From positions 1 to 25,249 of the IMG/VR virus record IMGVR_UViG_3300046011_000635: 25,249 nt of DNA. The stretch is one strand, 5' to 3'. Both the position numbers and the translations under genes were made by a program. The DNA comes from a virus. The notes below the pieces were generated by a model. The model was not told where the DNA came from and made no database searches. It saw only the letters and a list, made by a program, of their open reading frames with translations. Positions 1 through 9,562 of this stretch are shown one piece after another (positions within the stretch are counted from its first letter, which is position 1; each line of letters opens with the position of its first letter).

Positions 1-3000
1 TCTTGTACCTTGATAATTTTGACCTCGTAATACAGCAAATTGGTCATTTGCTAAAATCTCTCCGTCTAAGGCTTCTGTCAATGTGATGATAGGATATAAG
101 CCGCTAACTGTTGTGCTATAGTTGGCTACATATATTTTGTTTTTGACTATAGGATTACTCTCATTCAAGAATACAATTCTTGCGCCTGCAAATAATAATA
201 AGTCGCTGTTATTTTTACTATTAGCTACGAATGAAATTTCAGGAGGTGTGAATGAGGGTGGATAGATTAGGCTTGCACTACCAGGAATGATTGTTGGTAA
301 TGGGTAAAATACTGTAATAGTATAGGTGCTTGTACCATCTATAGATAAGATTCTTGTGTTAGTAGGTAATTGACTTTGGTTGCCTCTGATTTGATCGTTA
401 ATGTACATGCCTACTGTCAAATTACCTACTACTGTGCTTGCAGGTATTGTGATAGTAGTGGCCGTCAATGAAAGGGCAGTGCCATCACCTTGAGTAGCGT
501 AGCCAGTACCGACACCTGCTGCTGTAGCAATAAATGTCCCACCTACAACGGGATCTCCTGCTCCCCAACTGCGATTATCAGGATCGCTTGGATTTAATGG
601 ATCATAATAACTAATATTATTCCATAATGTGGTGCCTAATTCTGTAATAGTATATTCTAAATCTGCGATCAAATCACCTGAATTAATCACACCGGTACTT
701 TGTGCTGTAAATAGAGTTTCAGCGGCTTGTCCACCACCAGAACCTACAGTTTCACCGGAATATACAGCAGTGAAGATTGAACCTACTTCATACACACCAT
801 CAACCAATCCTGTTCCTGATCCTGTGGCTGTAGCTATAAATGTACCCCCTACTATGGGTACTCCTATATATCCTATACTATTCCAGTCAGTATTTCCTAA
901 GATAGTAATCTCATATTCTTTACCGACGGTTAAATTTGAAGGTGAGATATCTGCCGTTCCTGCAATAGCATTCCAATCAGTACTACCTAATAATGTAATA
1001 ACATATTCAATGCCGGGGACAAATTCTCCCTCAACAAAAACATTAACACCTAACGCTACCCAAGCAGCAGGTGCAGTTGTTCCTATATTTGTAATTCTAT
1101 ATTGTTGTCCTAATAAAAATTGACCTTGTGTTACAGTAGGACTTGCGGCGATAGTGGCTGACGTAGAATAATTTGTATAGGTTTCAACGTCAGGATAATA
1201 TGCTGCTTGACCTGCTACAGCAGAAAATGCATCTGTAGTTCTTGTATCTACAAAGTCAACGCTTGATTTTCCAACTGTGCCGCTATTGAATAGTTTCAAG
1301 TTAGGATAAAATTCTAAGATTGGTCTTTTTGCTTTGTTTGTAGCATTCGCAAAAGTTGTTAAAATATCAGGATTATCATTATATTCTGAAGTTGCTTTTA
1401 TGACATCACTATGGAACCATCTGTTGCTACGTGACCAAGCATTTTTGTTGATGCTATTTCTAGCGATAGTGATATAATCTGGATTTTCTGGAACAAATAA
1501 TGAAGCGTCAAAGTTACCGATATCAAAGTTCGTTGTATCGTATGGTAATGATGTCTGAGTAGTGAAACTTTCTGGTACAACTAATGTATCAACAGGAATC
1601 AATTCGATAGCCGTACCAACTCCTTGAACATAATACTGTCCGGATAGATAACTTGTTGGAATTACGTCTCCGTCAAATTCTACTTTTAATCCATTTGTAA
1701 ATACAACGCCATTTGTTGATGTGAAATTTTTCTTTCCTAATATCTCAGTATTGACATTTAAAGTATTAAGAGCATTACTTTCAATCAATCGTATGACACC
1801 TACTTTGTTTGGATTGACATTATCTTGATAATATAATATATCTAGTGGTGCTGAGATATAAGGAATTAGTTGGACATAACCATAATCATTTTTAAAGAAA
1901 TTCTGACCTATATAATTAGTTCCAAATTGCGCAGTAATTTTTTGTTCGGAAGGGATCAGACCATTTGGAACAGGAGTGAGTTTTAATACAGGATCAGTGA
2001 CATCACCTACATAAGTGATATTAAAGAAATAATCATTTACATTTACATAAAAACCTTCTTCGTATAATCCTTCATTTACTCGTACTATCATATTGCCGAT
2101 AGCCGCTGCGCTAGGGACATATGTTGGTCCATCTAGAGATAGGCTGATTGTGATAGTATTATTAACTGAATTAATAGTCTTAATATAATATATGACAGGC
2201 TGATAGCGTCTTACTTTACCAGTACCGGCTAAAGGTCCAGTTGATGTAAATATTTTTCCGTCAGAAAGATCGTAGACATCAATATTTGTATTTGGTACAG
2301 TTTGAGAAACGCTTACATAATATGTGTCTTTACCAGTGAGTCCACTTGTTTCAGCATCATAACCTGTTATTGTGGTTCCTGAAGCGATTCCTGAACCTGT
2401 TATGGTCATACCAATATTAAACGCGCCTGATATGACCGTTTCTACTGTCAATAGATTGCCGTTTATTTCACCATTCAATGTCGCATTTGAGGTCACACCA
2501 GCATTTATCCAATTAGTATCACCTAATTCTGTGATCCAATACATCAAGCCTGCGGTCATCGATGATGAAGGTATTTCAACATATCGAAGCGGTGTGTATG
2601 GAAACAAACCACCAAAGCTTGGACCACTAAATGTTATGCTTCCACCTATCGATAGGTTTGCTACATTCGATAATGTGATATCTCCTGACCCGCTTATAGC
2701 GGTAGCTGTCTTAGTGATAGGCGCAACTAAATTACCATAGTTAGTATCATATGTCCCCTCAGCAAAGAAGTTTGAGACATATCCTATTTCATTAGTAAAT
2801 TCTTCAGGTCTATTATTGGGATTATAGAACATAACTGTTCTACCATTCAGTGATGTCACCCCGTCAATATTATTAATGTCTGATAATCTTGCACCATTAA
2901 CTTGCGAGAAAGGTAGTGTACTCACGACATCTACTAGATTGTTGCCTGGAAAATTAAATTCATTCTGTGCATCTTTGAACGGTACATTAAATGTGACTAT

Positions 3001-3699
3001 ACCCCTATCTTCGCCGTTGTTGTCTACTCCGTATACCATTCGTGTGTTAATGTTTGGCTGACTAGGATCTTTTCCTGTGACACCCGGTTTGCCTTGTATC
3101 CAAAATTCTGTATCTTGGTCTACGTAAAAATTATAAGTACCGCCGCGAATCAATGTGATTGTAGGATTATCCGCGCCGGCGCCTGCACCAATAGCTCTAA
3201 TATTATATGTGTTTGGTAAACTTTCTACGATATATTCATTGTTCAAAAAGACTGTATCGCTAGCAACTATAACAGCGGGAGGACCTTCAGGTAACCAGTA
3301 ATACTGGTTATAATTGATGATCATGTCTAAGTTGGTAAAACTATCCCAGCTATAGAATTGGCTATTAAACAGTTTACTATTATCCGTAGTGATTCCGCCT
3401 TGTAGTTTTAATGCGTCTAGTATACCTGGATAACTTATAAAATCTTTTGCGACAGATTCATTATTTTTAAGAAATGTGACCCCTGGCTCTAGTTGATAAT
3501 CTGTTCTAACTTTAGTAGGTTCTGTCACATAAAAATCATTAGCATTCACGCCATAACCAAATTTACTTCCTACGTATCCCTGAATTTTTTTAGTCAGAGG
3601 GGGATTTACAAGTTGATCCAATGTAGCCGCTAGAAATTGGCTATTTGTAGGGGTTTGAAAAATACTCGGTAAAAATTCTAAAGTACGTATTCTAGTCAT
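1..3699 (-). CDS. Large virion structural protein, C-terminus cut by the window edge
   Basis: The frame is open from the ATG at 3699-3697 to base 1 with no stop, giving at least 1233 residues. It starts MTRIRTLEFLPSIFQTPTNS and contains, near the middle, a YITIARNSINKNAWSRSNRW segment. I associate both with large structural proteins of marine T4-like phages that lie beside gp6, but cannot name a T4 counterpart; gp7/gp8-like wedge or fibre attachment roles are guesses. The second half carries at least four to five copies of a Y-x-I-T-x-x-G-x-T-x-W motif (about 490-1125, one more near 2450-2580), which suggests repeated small beta domains. Its ATG follows the gp6 stop by one base and I see no Shine-Dalgarno, so translation is probably coupled to gp6. 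The real 3' end is outside the window. Confidence 0.75.
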   Translation of the reverse strand, partial: MTRIRTLEFLPSIFQTPTNSQFLAATLDQLVNPPLTKKIQGYVGSKFGYGVNANDFYVTEPTKVRTDYQLEPGVTFLKNNESVAKDFISYPGILDALKLQGGITTDNSKLFNSQFYSWDSFTNLDMIINYNQYYWLPEGPPAVIVASDTVFLNNEYIVESLPNTYNIRAIGAGAGADNPTITLIRGGTYNFYVDQDTEFWIQGKPGVTGKDPSQPNINTRMVYGVDNNGEDRGIVTFNVPFKDAQNEFNFPGNNLVDVVSTLPFSQVNGARLSDINNIDGVTSLNGRTVMFYNPNNRPEEFTNEIGYVSNFFAEGTYDTNYGNLVAPITKTATAISGSGDITLSNVANLSIGGSITFSGPSFGGLFPYTPLRYVEIPSSSMTAGLMYWITELGDTNWINAGVTSNATLNGEINGNLLTVETVISGAFNIGMTITGSGIASGTTITGYDAETSGLTGKDTYYVSVSQTVPNTNIDVYDLSDGKIFTSTGPLAGTGKVRRYQPVIYYIKTINSVNNTITISLSLDGPTYVPSAAAIGNMIVRVNEGLYEEGFYVNVNDYFFNITYVGDVTDPVLKLTPVPNGLIPSEQKITAQFGTNYIGQNFFKNDYGYVQLIPYISAPLDILYYQDNVNPNKVGVIRLIESNALNTLNVNTEILGKKNFTSTNGVVFTNGLKVEFDGDVIPTSYLSGQYYVQGVGTAIELIPVDTLVVPESFTTQTSLPYDTTNFDIGNFDASLFVPENPDYITIARNSINKNAWSRSNRWFHSDVIKATSEYNDNPDILTTFANATNKAKRPILEFYPNLKLFNSGTVGKSSVDFVDTRTTDAFSAVAGQAAYYPDVETYTNYSTSATIAASPTVTQGQFLLGQQYRITNIGTTAPAAWVALGVNVFVEGEFVPGIEYVITLLGSTDWNAIAGTADISPSNLTVGKEYEITILGNTDWNSIGYIGVPIVGGTFIATATGSGTGLVDGVYEVGSIFTAVYSGETVGSGGGQAAETLFTAQSTGVINSGDLIADLEYTITELGTTLWNNISYYDPLNPSDPDNRSWGAGDPVVGGTFIATAAGVGTGYATQGDGTALSLTATTITIPASTVVGNLTVGMYINDQIRGNQSQLPTNTRILSIDGTSTYTITVFYPLPTIIPGSASLIYPPSFTPPEISFVANSKNNSDLLLFAGARIVFLNESNPIVKNKIYVANYSTTVSGLYPIITLTEALDGEILANDQFAVLRGQNYQGTR
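490..1125 (-). repeat. Degenerate protein repeats (Y-x-I-T-x-x-G-x-T-x-W) in the large virion protein
   Basis: Reading the minus strand, four successive segments share one pattern: LLGQQYRITNIGTTAPAAWV (about 1052-1111), VPGIEYVITLLGSTDWNAIA (961-1020), GKEYEITILGNTDWNSIG (about 868-921) and EYTITELGTTLWNNIS (about 610-657). The last two are followed by a VGGTFIATA-x-G-x-GTG tail. A fifth copy, GLMYWITELGDTNWINAG, lies apart at about 2490-2550. The copies differ strongly at DNA level, so this is an old protein-level repeat and not a recent duplication. Similar GTTDF/FTATG repeats occur in marine phage virion proteins, as far as I recall. Confidence 0.7.
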
Positions 3700-3700
3700 T

Positions 3701-6700
3701 TTATGCTATTTGTAATTCGTTAGGTGTTAATGCAGGGATTACTAAAATATCATTTGCTGTCGCAGCATTAGCAAATATTTCATATGGAGCACACTTAATC
3801 TCATACAATGTACCAAATGGCTCAGATGGGTCGTTTGGAACAAGCACAGCCGAACTAATTAGATCACCTAATTGGTTATGCAAGTATGCACTTAATTCTG
3901 AGAAGAAGAAAGTATCTCCAAAGTTCCAACTATTAATATCAAAATATGTATTCATGCTTGTCAATACCGCGCTACGTATTTCACTATCACTTGCTGTTGT
4001 TGTATTGTTTTTAATAACTTTAATTGTGCCGCGCAATGCTTGTGCTGCTTTTGGTCCAAATAAAGGTTTAAACACTACACTATTTAGAACCACAGAATCA
4101 CTCAACATTTTGTAATCGTTGACTTTACTATAACTTGCTGATAATTCAGATATAGTAGGTCTAGGTGGTTCGGGCACAGTGTTTGTAGTGTCTTGTATAT
4201 AATTCTGATATGCGGTGTAATATGCTTGAGTCACAACATACAAATCAATAATATTAGTAGTAGCCGGGTCGATGCGTGTAGTATTATTGCTGTTATGTCT
4301 ATATTGGAAACTGAATCCTTGTCTGCCATACTTGATTGAATATTCTGGCTGCGGCACTAATACATAAAAAGGTGTTCTGACTGTTGTATCTTGCACCGTT
4401 TTAAAGAAAATATTATCGCTATAAGCGTAGAATAATTGACCTACAGGGTAATCATATTTTATAACTTCAATCTGATCTTCAGTAGCATATTGATATATGA
4501 TATCAGTCGACGGAACTATTTCTAAACGAGTTAGATTCACGGCATCCTGGACCGTTCTGAAAAATACATATTTTCCTATATTGCTACTACCGGTCTCTAC
4601 GCCTGTCAATGAATAGAAGAAATCTGGATTTAAAATAAGCTGACTATTATTAGTATCAGTCGCGCTGACTTCAACTTCAAAATCATTTATATATCCATCA
4701 CTTTCTACTGTCTGTCCTAATATATTAACTTTGTAATCACGACCTAAGGCACTAGTAGAACTAGGAGCTGTATTAATTCCTAAGACATTGATGAAATCTT
4801 GTAATATCTTACCAGTAAAAGGATCGTATACAACTTGATTTAAATTAAAAGTAAATCTTGTATCACTCACGCTACCAAAATAATAACGTAGTGAGCGAAC
4901 TAAAATTTGATATCTACGATTGCCTAAGCTTGTGAATTTAACAAACCAATTTGCGTCACTATGTGGTCTTATAGTCCATCTATCTTGGTTTACTAATAGT
5001 GAGTTGTTGAATACTAACGTAAAATCTTGTTCTAATTCCATTTTAATAATAGCTTCTTGAATATTAGAAATGCTTATAGAATTATCAAACACGGGTATTA
5101 TCTGTGTTAATAAGCAGCCGCTAGGTACAAATCCGTTCAACGTCACAGGACCAGTACCATTACTGAAATTACCTTCGCCATTATTAGATCCATCACCGAC
5201 AACATTTAATACTGTTGTCCATAATGTAGTTGGATTAGTACCAGGTAATCCTAATACTAATCTATTATTGACATCAAAATAATAACCGGTTGGCGCCGTA
5301 AATTGTAGCATAGCACCTTTAGTGATGTATTTTGTATTGTTAGTTGAGAAGATACCTATCTGTGTAGGTGTTCTGATAGTCAAATCAATATTATAAAAAT
5401 ATCCGTTTTCACTATTAGCATCTACAGTGCTTGTTTGCCAATATACCGCTGATGATCCTGTAGTTGGTAAAGTAAATCTTTTATACCAACTACCTTCGTT
5501 TATCGATGATTCATTTATATAATATTGATTTGCGCGATTTAATGATAATGCACCTGCTAAAGTATCAGTAAAGAAATTAATAACATCGCTGTTATTGTTA
5601 ATTGTTAAATCTAAAACAATATTATCATCGTTTTCCCATATTGCGCCATCGTCGCCGAAACTATTGATGCTTGAATATTTTCCAGTTGGATCTAGTAAAT
5701 CTAAATTTTTTGATACGCCGATACTACTACGGTTTATTGATTTTGATTTAATGATTGAACTGTATAATGTATAAGGAAAGTTGTTGTAATCCTCACCGTT
5801 CACCATGCGATTCTGTGTGTAGTAGCGTGTTGGTGCGCGTTGCTTGATGCTTGGCAAACTTTCGCGTGCCTGCGCATTGCTTACAGGTTGTGTTAACTGT
5901 AAGCCTAAAGTTAAGGTCTCGGCGCGACCCTCTCTTGTGATGTACGTGAACGCGACCGTCACACCTTGCATCTCGTTTGGATCGATTGTATAAGTCAATC
6001 CATTGCTTGCACGAACATAGGCTCTAAATGTCCCGACAGGAATATTACTAAACACACCATCACCAAAATTGTAAGTGACTTGATCGTTAAATCTTGAGCT
6101 TACACTAAAAATACTTTTACGTGATGTTTCTGTTTGCAAATAAGCATCAGCATAAACATTATCAACTTGATTCCACAAAATGCGTGTATTGTTATTGGCA
6201 TTAAGTTGATATAACCATGTGTCTGTATTATTGATACCTTGTATATTGACCGGCACCGCTTGGTTAGCAATTTGTTGTTCTAGCACAAAGTCATAATTGT
6301 TAAGCGAACCTTGTTTGAAGTAAAAGAAATAACCTGTATTTGCGCTACCGAATCCTAACTTGTCATTTCTGTATAACATGTTGAATTTGCCGGTAGGCGC
6401 AGGAGGTAATTCATATAATGCATCACTATCTACACTTGATACACTTACCAATTCGAAATTCATACTGATGCCATCTACTGATGTGCTGAACGGTACTATC
6501 GGCAAACTATTAGCAGGTATTTGTAATGCATATTCCGCTGTTGCGATTCCTAATAAATCACTCACATTTCCTGGGCGACCGATGCGCTGACTGCTTATCA
6601 ATGCAGCGTTAATGATCGTATTATATTGTTCAAACCAATTTGGATTTGCTGGATCGTTCCAAAGTATGATGGCATTACTTAGATTAATGCCGTTAAAATC

Positions 6701-7090
6701 TGTGATGTTCTGTGTTGTTTGTATGCTTACTACCTTTAACATTCCCTCAGCACATAAATTGCGTTTTGGGGTATAGCTCACAAGATTAGCTAGTTTGATG
6801 ACGCTATCGCGGCGTTCGGCTGTATCTATAAAGTTTTCGCGGGCGTTTAGATCGTTTCTGAATGCTAGACCTTGACCCATGAACGCCATAACGTCTAATA
6901 ATGCTATGAATTCTGAACTTTCTACATAGTCATTATATGTTTCAGGGTAGTAAATGCGTAGGTAATCTATGAAACTTTTACGTAATGTTTCATAGTCATA
7001 ACTGCGGAAGTCGGCTTCACGGAAGGTTTGATAGATTGTTTTCCAATCATTTATACCAAACAATGCTGCCTGTCTAGAACTTGTAGCCAT
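3701..7090 (-). CDS. gp6: Baseplate wedge protein gp6
   Basis: A 1129-residue protein starting MATSSRQAALFGINDWKTIY. The N-terminal region with FRSYDYETLRKSFIDYLRIY, YVESSEFIALLDVMAFMGQG, LNARENFIDTAERRDSVIKL and the NRMVNGEDYNNFP segment about a third of the way in are characteristic of T4-family gp6, which dimerises to form the inner ring of the baseplate wedge and joins gp53, gp25 and gp7. It is much longer than T4 gp6 (about 660 residues); the extra length lies after the conserved N-terminal part, as in marine relatives. I chose the ATG at 7090-7088; a TTG two codons upstream (7096) keeps the frame open but has less support. A weak GAGA element and a GATAAATA late-promoter-like motif lie just upstream. 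It sits between gp25 and the large virion gene in one minus-strand operon. Confidence 0.9.
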   Translation of the reverse strand: MATSSRQAALFGINDWKTIYQTFREADFRSYDYETLRKSFIDYLRIYYPETYNDYVESSEFIALLDVMAFMGQGLAFRNDLNARENFIDTAERRDSVIKLANLVSYTPKRNLCAEGMLKVVSIQTTQNITDFNGINLSNAIILWNDPANPNWFEQYNTIINAALISSQRIGRPGNVSDLLGIATAEYALQIPANSLPIVPFSTSVDGISMNFELVSVSSVDSDALYELPPAPTGKFNMLYRNDKLGFGSANTGYFFYFKQGSLNNYDFVLEQQIANQAVPVNIQGINNTDTWLYQLNANNNTRILWNQVDNVYADAYLQTETSRKSIFSVSSRFNDQVTYNFGDGVFSNIPVGTFRAYVRASNGLTYTIDPNEMQGVTVAFTYITREGRAETLTLGLQLTQPVSNAQARESLPSIKQRAPTRYYTQNRMVNGEDYNNFPYTLYSSIIKSKSINRSSIGVSKNLDLLDPTGKYSSINSFGDDGAIWENDDNIVLDLTINNNSDVINFFTDTLAGALSLNRANQYYINESSINEGSWYKRFTLPTTGSSAVYWQTSTVDANSENGYFYNIDLTIRTPTQIGIFSTNNTKYITKGAMLQFTAPTGYYFDVNNRLVLGLPGTNPTTLWTTVLNVVGDGSNNGEGNFSNGTGPVTLNGFVPSGCLLTQIIPVFDNSISISNIQEAIIKMELEQDFTLVFNNSLLVNQDRWTIRPHSDANWFVKFTSLGNRRYQILVRSLRYYFGSVSDTRFTFNLNQVVYDPFTGKILQDFINVLGINTAPSSTSALGRDYKVNILGQTVESDGYINDFEVEVSATDTNNSQLILNPDFFYSLTGVETGSSNIGKYVFFRTVQDAVNLTRLEIVPSTDIIYQYATEDQIEVIKYDYPVGQLFYAYSDNIFFKTVQDTTVRTPFYVLVPQPEYSIKYGRQGFSFQYRHNSNNTTRIDPATTNIIDLYVVTQAYYTAYQNYIQDTTNTVPEPPRPTISELSASYSKVNDYKMLSDSVVLNSVVFKPLFGPKAAQALRGTIKVIKNNTTTASDSEIRSAVLTSMNTYFDINSWNFGDTFFFSELSAYLHNQLGDLISSAVLVPNDPSEPFGTLYEIKCAPYEIFANAATANDILVIPALTPNELQIA

Positions 7091-7110
7091 GATCAATCTC
7101 GTATTTTAAT

Positions 7111-7118
7111 TATTTATC
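7111..7118 (-). promoter_or_regulatory. Candidate late promoter for gp6 (GATAAATA)
   Basis: On the minus strand the motif GATAAATA lies 21-28 bases upstream of the gp6 ATG, in the 54-base gap after gp25, the longest gap in the baseplate operon. T4 late promoters are TATAAATA at about -13 to -6, read by gp55. One base differs from that consensus, and the same variant occurs in front of the first gene of the operon. Confidence 0.45.
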
Positions 7119-7144
7119 TAACCATAAAAACCGGTTTTTTAAGA

Positions 7145-7594
7145 TCAAGCTACGCTAGCACTGTTTGTATTAGCGTCTAAAAATATGCTTAATAGTTCTG
7201 TTTGATTGAAGGGGACGATAGACATCTCTACTTCTAATAATATACCGTTTTGTTGCGGGTAAGCATTAACATAATTGACCATCAATCTAGGATCCTGACT
7301 GGCGATACGTCTAATTTCAGTTTCTAAAGCAAGTTGTGTGTCTTGTATGTTAGGATCAAAAACATATCCCCATATCGTTGTCCCATAGTCGGGTTGACCT
7401 ACTTTCTCGCCCTGACGTATGTTTAGAGCATTGATTAAATCCTGTACGACTAGTCTTTCATCAACTATACGATACTTTTTTCCTGCAATAATTGGATTAG
7501 TTATTGAACCTACACCTCCCTGATAGCCAGGAGTCATGTTTGTGGATCTAGGCTTGTTTGCGTTTATTGTACTGAATCCAATATATTGTGGCAT
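7145..7594 (-). CDS. gp25: Baseplate wedge protein gp25
   Basis: 149 residues, MPQYIGFSTINANKP at the start. The GPW/gp25 fold is recognisable: VVQDLINALNIRQGEKVGQP, then PDYGTTIWGYVFDP, then TEIRRIASQDPRLMV, the last matching the EPR motif of the family (here DPR). gp25 is the lysozyme-like-fold protein common to contractile tails (T4 gp25, type VI secretion TssE) that helps hold the inner baseplate and start sheath assembly. It has about 17 extra residues compared with T4 gp25 (132 residues). An AGAGG sequence about 13-17 bases before the ATG overlaps the end of the preceding gene and is the likely ribosome site. It lies directly upstream of gp6, the usual partner. Confidence 0.9.
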   Translation of the reverse strand: MPQYIGFSTINANKPRSTNMTPGYQGGVGSITNPIIAGKKYRIVDERLVVQDLINALNIRQGEKVGQPDYGTTIWGYVFDPNIQDTQLALETEIRRIASQDPRLMVNYVNAYPQQNGILLEVEMSIVPFNQTELLSIFLDANTNSASVA

Positions 7595-7606
7595 ATAACT
7601 TATTTA

Positions 7607-9556
7607 TTAACCTCTACTTCCAACGCCGCTAGATAAACTTCCCGATACAACTCTATTAGTTGGCTGACCACTAGTAGTCTGGCTTGTGCTGTTTTTACTT
7701 GTATCTGCGGTGTTTCTTATAGCGAATTGTGGGAATTCGTTATATAGATTGTCCAATTGTTTCTTTACCGCATTGCGCTCTGCTGCTTTTGCTTCATATT
7801 TTGCTCTTAGGCTTGCTACTACGCTTGATCCTTGCGGCAATGTGTTTTCAGCTAAACCATATGCTGTGTAGGCTGCTATAAATTCGTCATTTTTCTTTTT
7901 ATACTCTTCTTTAAGTTGTTTTTGTTTCACGATAAATTCTTTTCTTTCTTCAGTGGTCTTTTCAATTTTACCAGATGCTTGTTCACTTACACCTATATAA
8001 TTAGGCTCAGGTATTGCAGCATCATTCATAGCATTCTTAAGTTCGGCTGCAATTGTTTTTCTATCTGGCACAGTATTGACGCCGGCGCTAGGGGACTTTA
8101 ATCCTAAACCTGCTGCAGCGATTGAACCTAATGCGTTTTGTAAAAGAGAAGCTGCGCCGGCGGGTAACTTACTTGTAGCCATATCAATCAAGCCATTCAC
8201 GCCTGCTTCCTTTAACGACGTTAAATTATTTTGTGAAAATAAACTGTTTGCTAACGATAAAGCATTTGACTGTATGTTGTTTAATGCGTCTGTTGACAAG
8301 TTTTTGAGTTGTGCTTGTAAGTCGGCAGTGCCGGGCAATGAGGGAAGATTTCCCTTGCTAAAGTCTGTGATGCTTGCTACTGATCCTAAAGCGCCGGGTA
8401 AATTGTTTAACCCTGCCGCTAAAGATGCTGCTGTTGTAGACAAAGAACCTGTAACTGTCGCTCTAGATAAATCTTTTAATGTGTTTCCGGTAAATGGATT
8501 TGACAGTAAGTCTGGTAATTCAGCTTGTCCAAAAGGACTTGCTATAGAACTACTTATAGATTGATTTGATTGTACTGATTCACTTCCATTGCTAGGCATG
8601 TTAGCTAAATTCATCAATGATTGACCGATATTAGTAATATTTTGAGGTAATTTAGTAATATTTGAGATTTTACCCTGTGCTTGTTGAGCCAATTGATTTG
8701 ATGATGCGCTCAATGATGCTCCGGACACTTGTAATGCTTTATTTTTTTGTGCTTCTGTTAAATCATTTGGTACATTTGGTTTTAAATTTGGAATGCTATT
8801 TTTTATGGTCTCATAAGCATCAGCTTGCAACCCTCTTCCTGTGCTTACTAAACCACTTGTAGCCGGATTTTTTGCTAAACTTTGCAATGCTGTCTCTACA
8901 CCATCTAAAGAGCCTAATCCGCTTTCTGCAAGCTTACCTGCAAAGTTACCTGCTTCAATATCTTTTTGAGTTGCGTTTAAATCGCCTCTTGGTTCTTTTT
9001 GAAGTATACTACCATTTACATCTTTATTACTTTTGATAACACCTAAAACGTTATCAACGCCGTTATTTGCTGCGCTTAAAATGACTCCATTGATCTCGCT
9101 AGGTGCTTCCGCTCCAGTAATTAATCCTGCATTCTGAAGGCTAGTCTGTGCAACTTGCAAGTTTTTTACAACAGCATTTGATTGTGCAGGTATATTTCTT
9201 ACAAAACTATTATAATCTTTTGCTCCAGATTTACCTGTAAAGATTGCAGGTGGCATGGCTTTTGATATGTCTACACCTGATGATAGTAAACTTTGTACTA
9301 AACCAGATGAGCCCGGCTTTATTATACCTGCGTTCTCTAACTGTTTAGGTGTAAGTGCATATTGTCCTATATACGTGTCTATGCCCTGTTGAGTTTCTAC
9401 AGTTGTAAATCCTTTAGTAGCAGCAGGTGCTAAATTACTTTGAGCAACATTTTGTGCTATAGTTCCAAGTGTTGCTTGCGTGGTTAAAGGTCCTATGCTA
9501 GGACTGACCTCAGGGGTTTTAGTTGCTTTTATGATATTTGCATTTTCAACTATCAT
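7607..9556 (-). CDS. Putative virion/baseplate structural protein, unrecognised
   Basis: 649 residues, rich in Ala, Ser, Asn and Gln, starting MIVENANIIKATKTPEVSPS. Near residues 65-110 is a segment YALTPKQLENAGIIKPGSSG followed by SSGVDISKAMPPAIFTGKSG, a pattern I have seen in structural proteins of T4-like environmental phages without a known function. The middle is low-complexity with many helix-forming AxxLA/SL repeats. The last 130 residues include a charged probable coiled coil (TTEERKEFIVKQKQLKEEYK) and a Ser/Thr/Gly tail ending SGVGSRG. No signal peptide, membrane segment or enzymatic motif is visible. GGAAGA about 12 bases before the ATG is a plausible ribosome site. Its place between the gp5-like hub and gp25 argues for a baseplate part or hub assembly factor. 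Confidence 0.75.
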   Translation of the reverse strand: MIVENANIIKATKTPEVSPSIGPLTTQATLGTIAQNVAQSNLAPAATKGFTTVETQQGIDTYIGQYALTPKQLENAGIIKPGSSGLVQSLLSSGVDISKAMPPAIFTGKSGAKDYNSFVRNIPAQSNAVVKNLQVAQTSLQNAGLITGAEAPSEINGVILSAANNGVDNVLGVIKSNKDVNGSILQKEPRGDLNATQKDIEAGNFAGKLAESGLGSLDGVETALQSLAKNPATSGLVSTGRGLQADAYETIKNSIPNLKPNVPNDLTEAQKNKALQVSGASLSASSNQLAQQAQGKISNITKLPQNITNIGQSLMNLANMPSNGSESVQSNQSISSSIASPFGQAELPDLLSNPFTGNTLKDLSRATVTGSLSTTAASLAAGLNNLPGALGSVASITDFSKGNLPSLPGTADLQAQLKNLSTDALNNIQSNALSLANSLFSQNNLTSLKEAGVNGLIDMATSKLPAGAASLLQNALGSIAAAGLGLKSPSAGVNTVPDRKTIAAELKNAMNDAAIPEPNYIGVSEQASGKIEKTTEERKEFIVKQKQLKEEYKKKNDEFIAAYTAYGLAENTLPQGSSVVASLRAKYEAKAAERNAVKKQLDNLYNEFPQFAIRNTADTSKNSTSQTTSGQPTNRVVSGSLSSGVGSRG

Positions 9557-9562
9557 AATTTT

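Noticed and set aside
7091-7096. TTG start two codons upstream for gp6
   Set aside because: The ATG at 7090 gives the expected MATSSRQ start; nothing supports the TTG.
7126-7139. Palindrome AAAAACCGGTTTTT after gp25 as a terminator
   Set aside because: It has no proper loop and only A-T pairs outside CCGG, and gp6 follows in the same operon; it is more likely chance in A+T-rich DNA.
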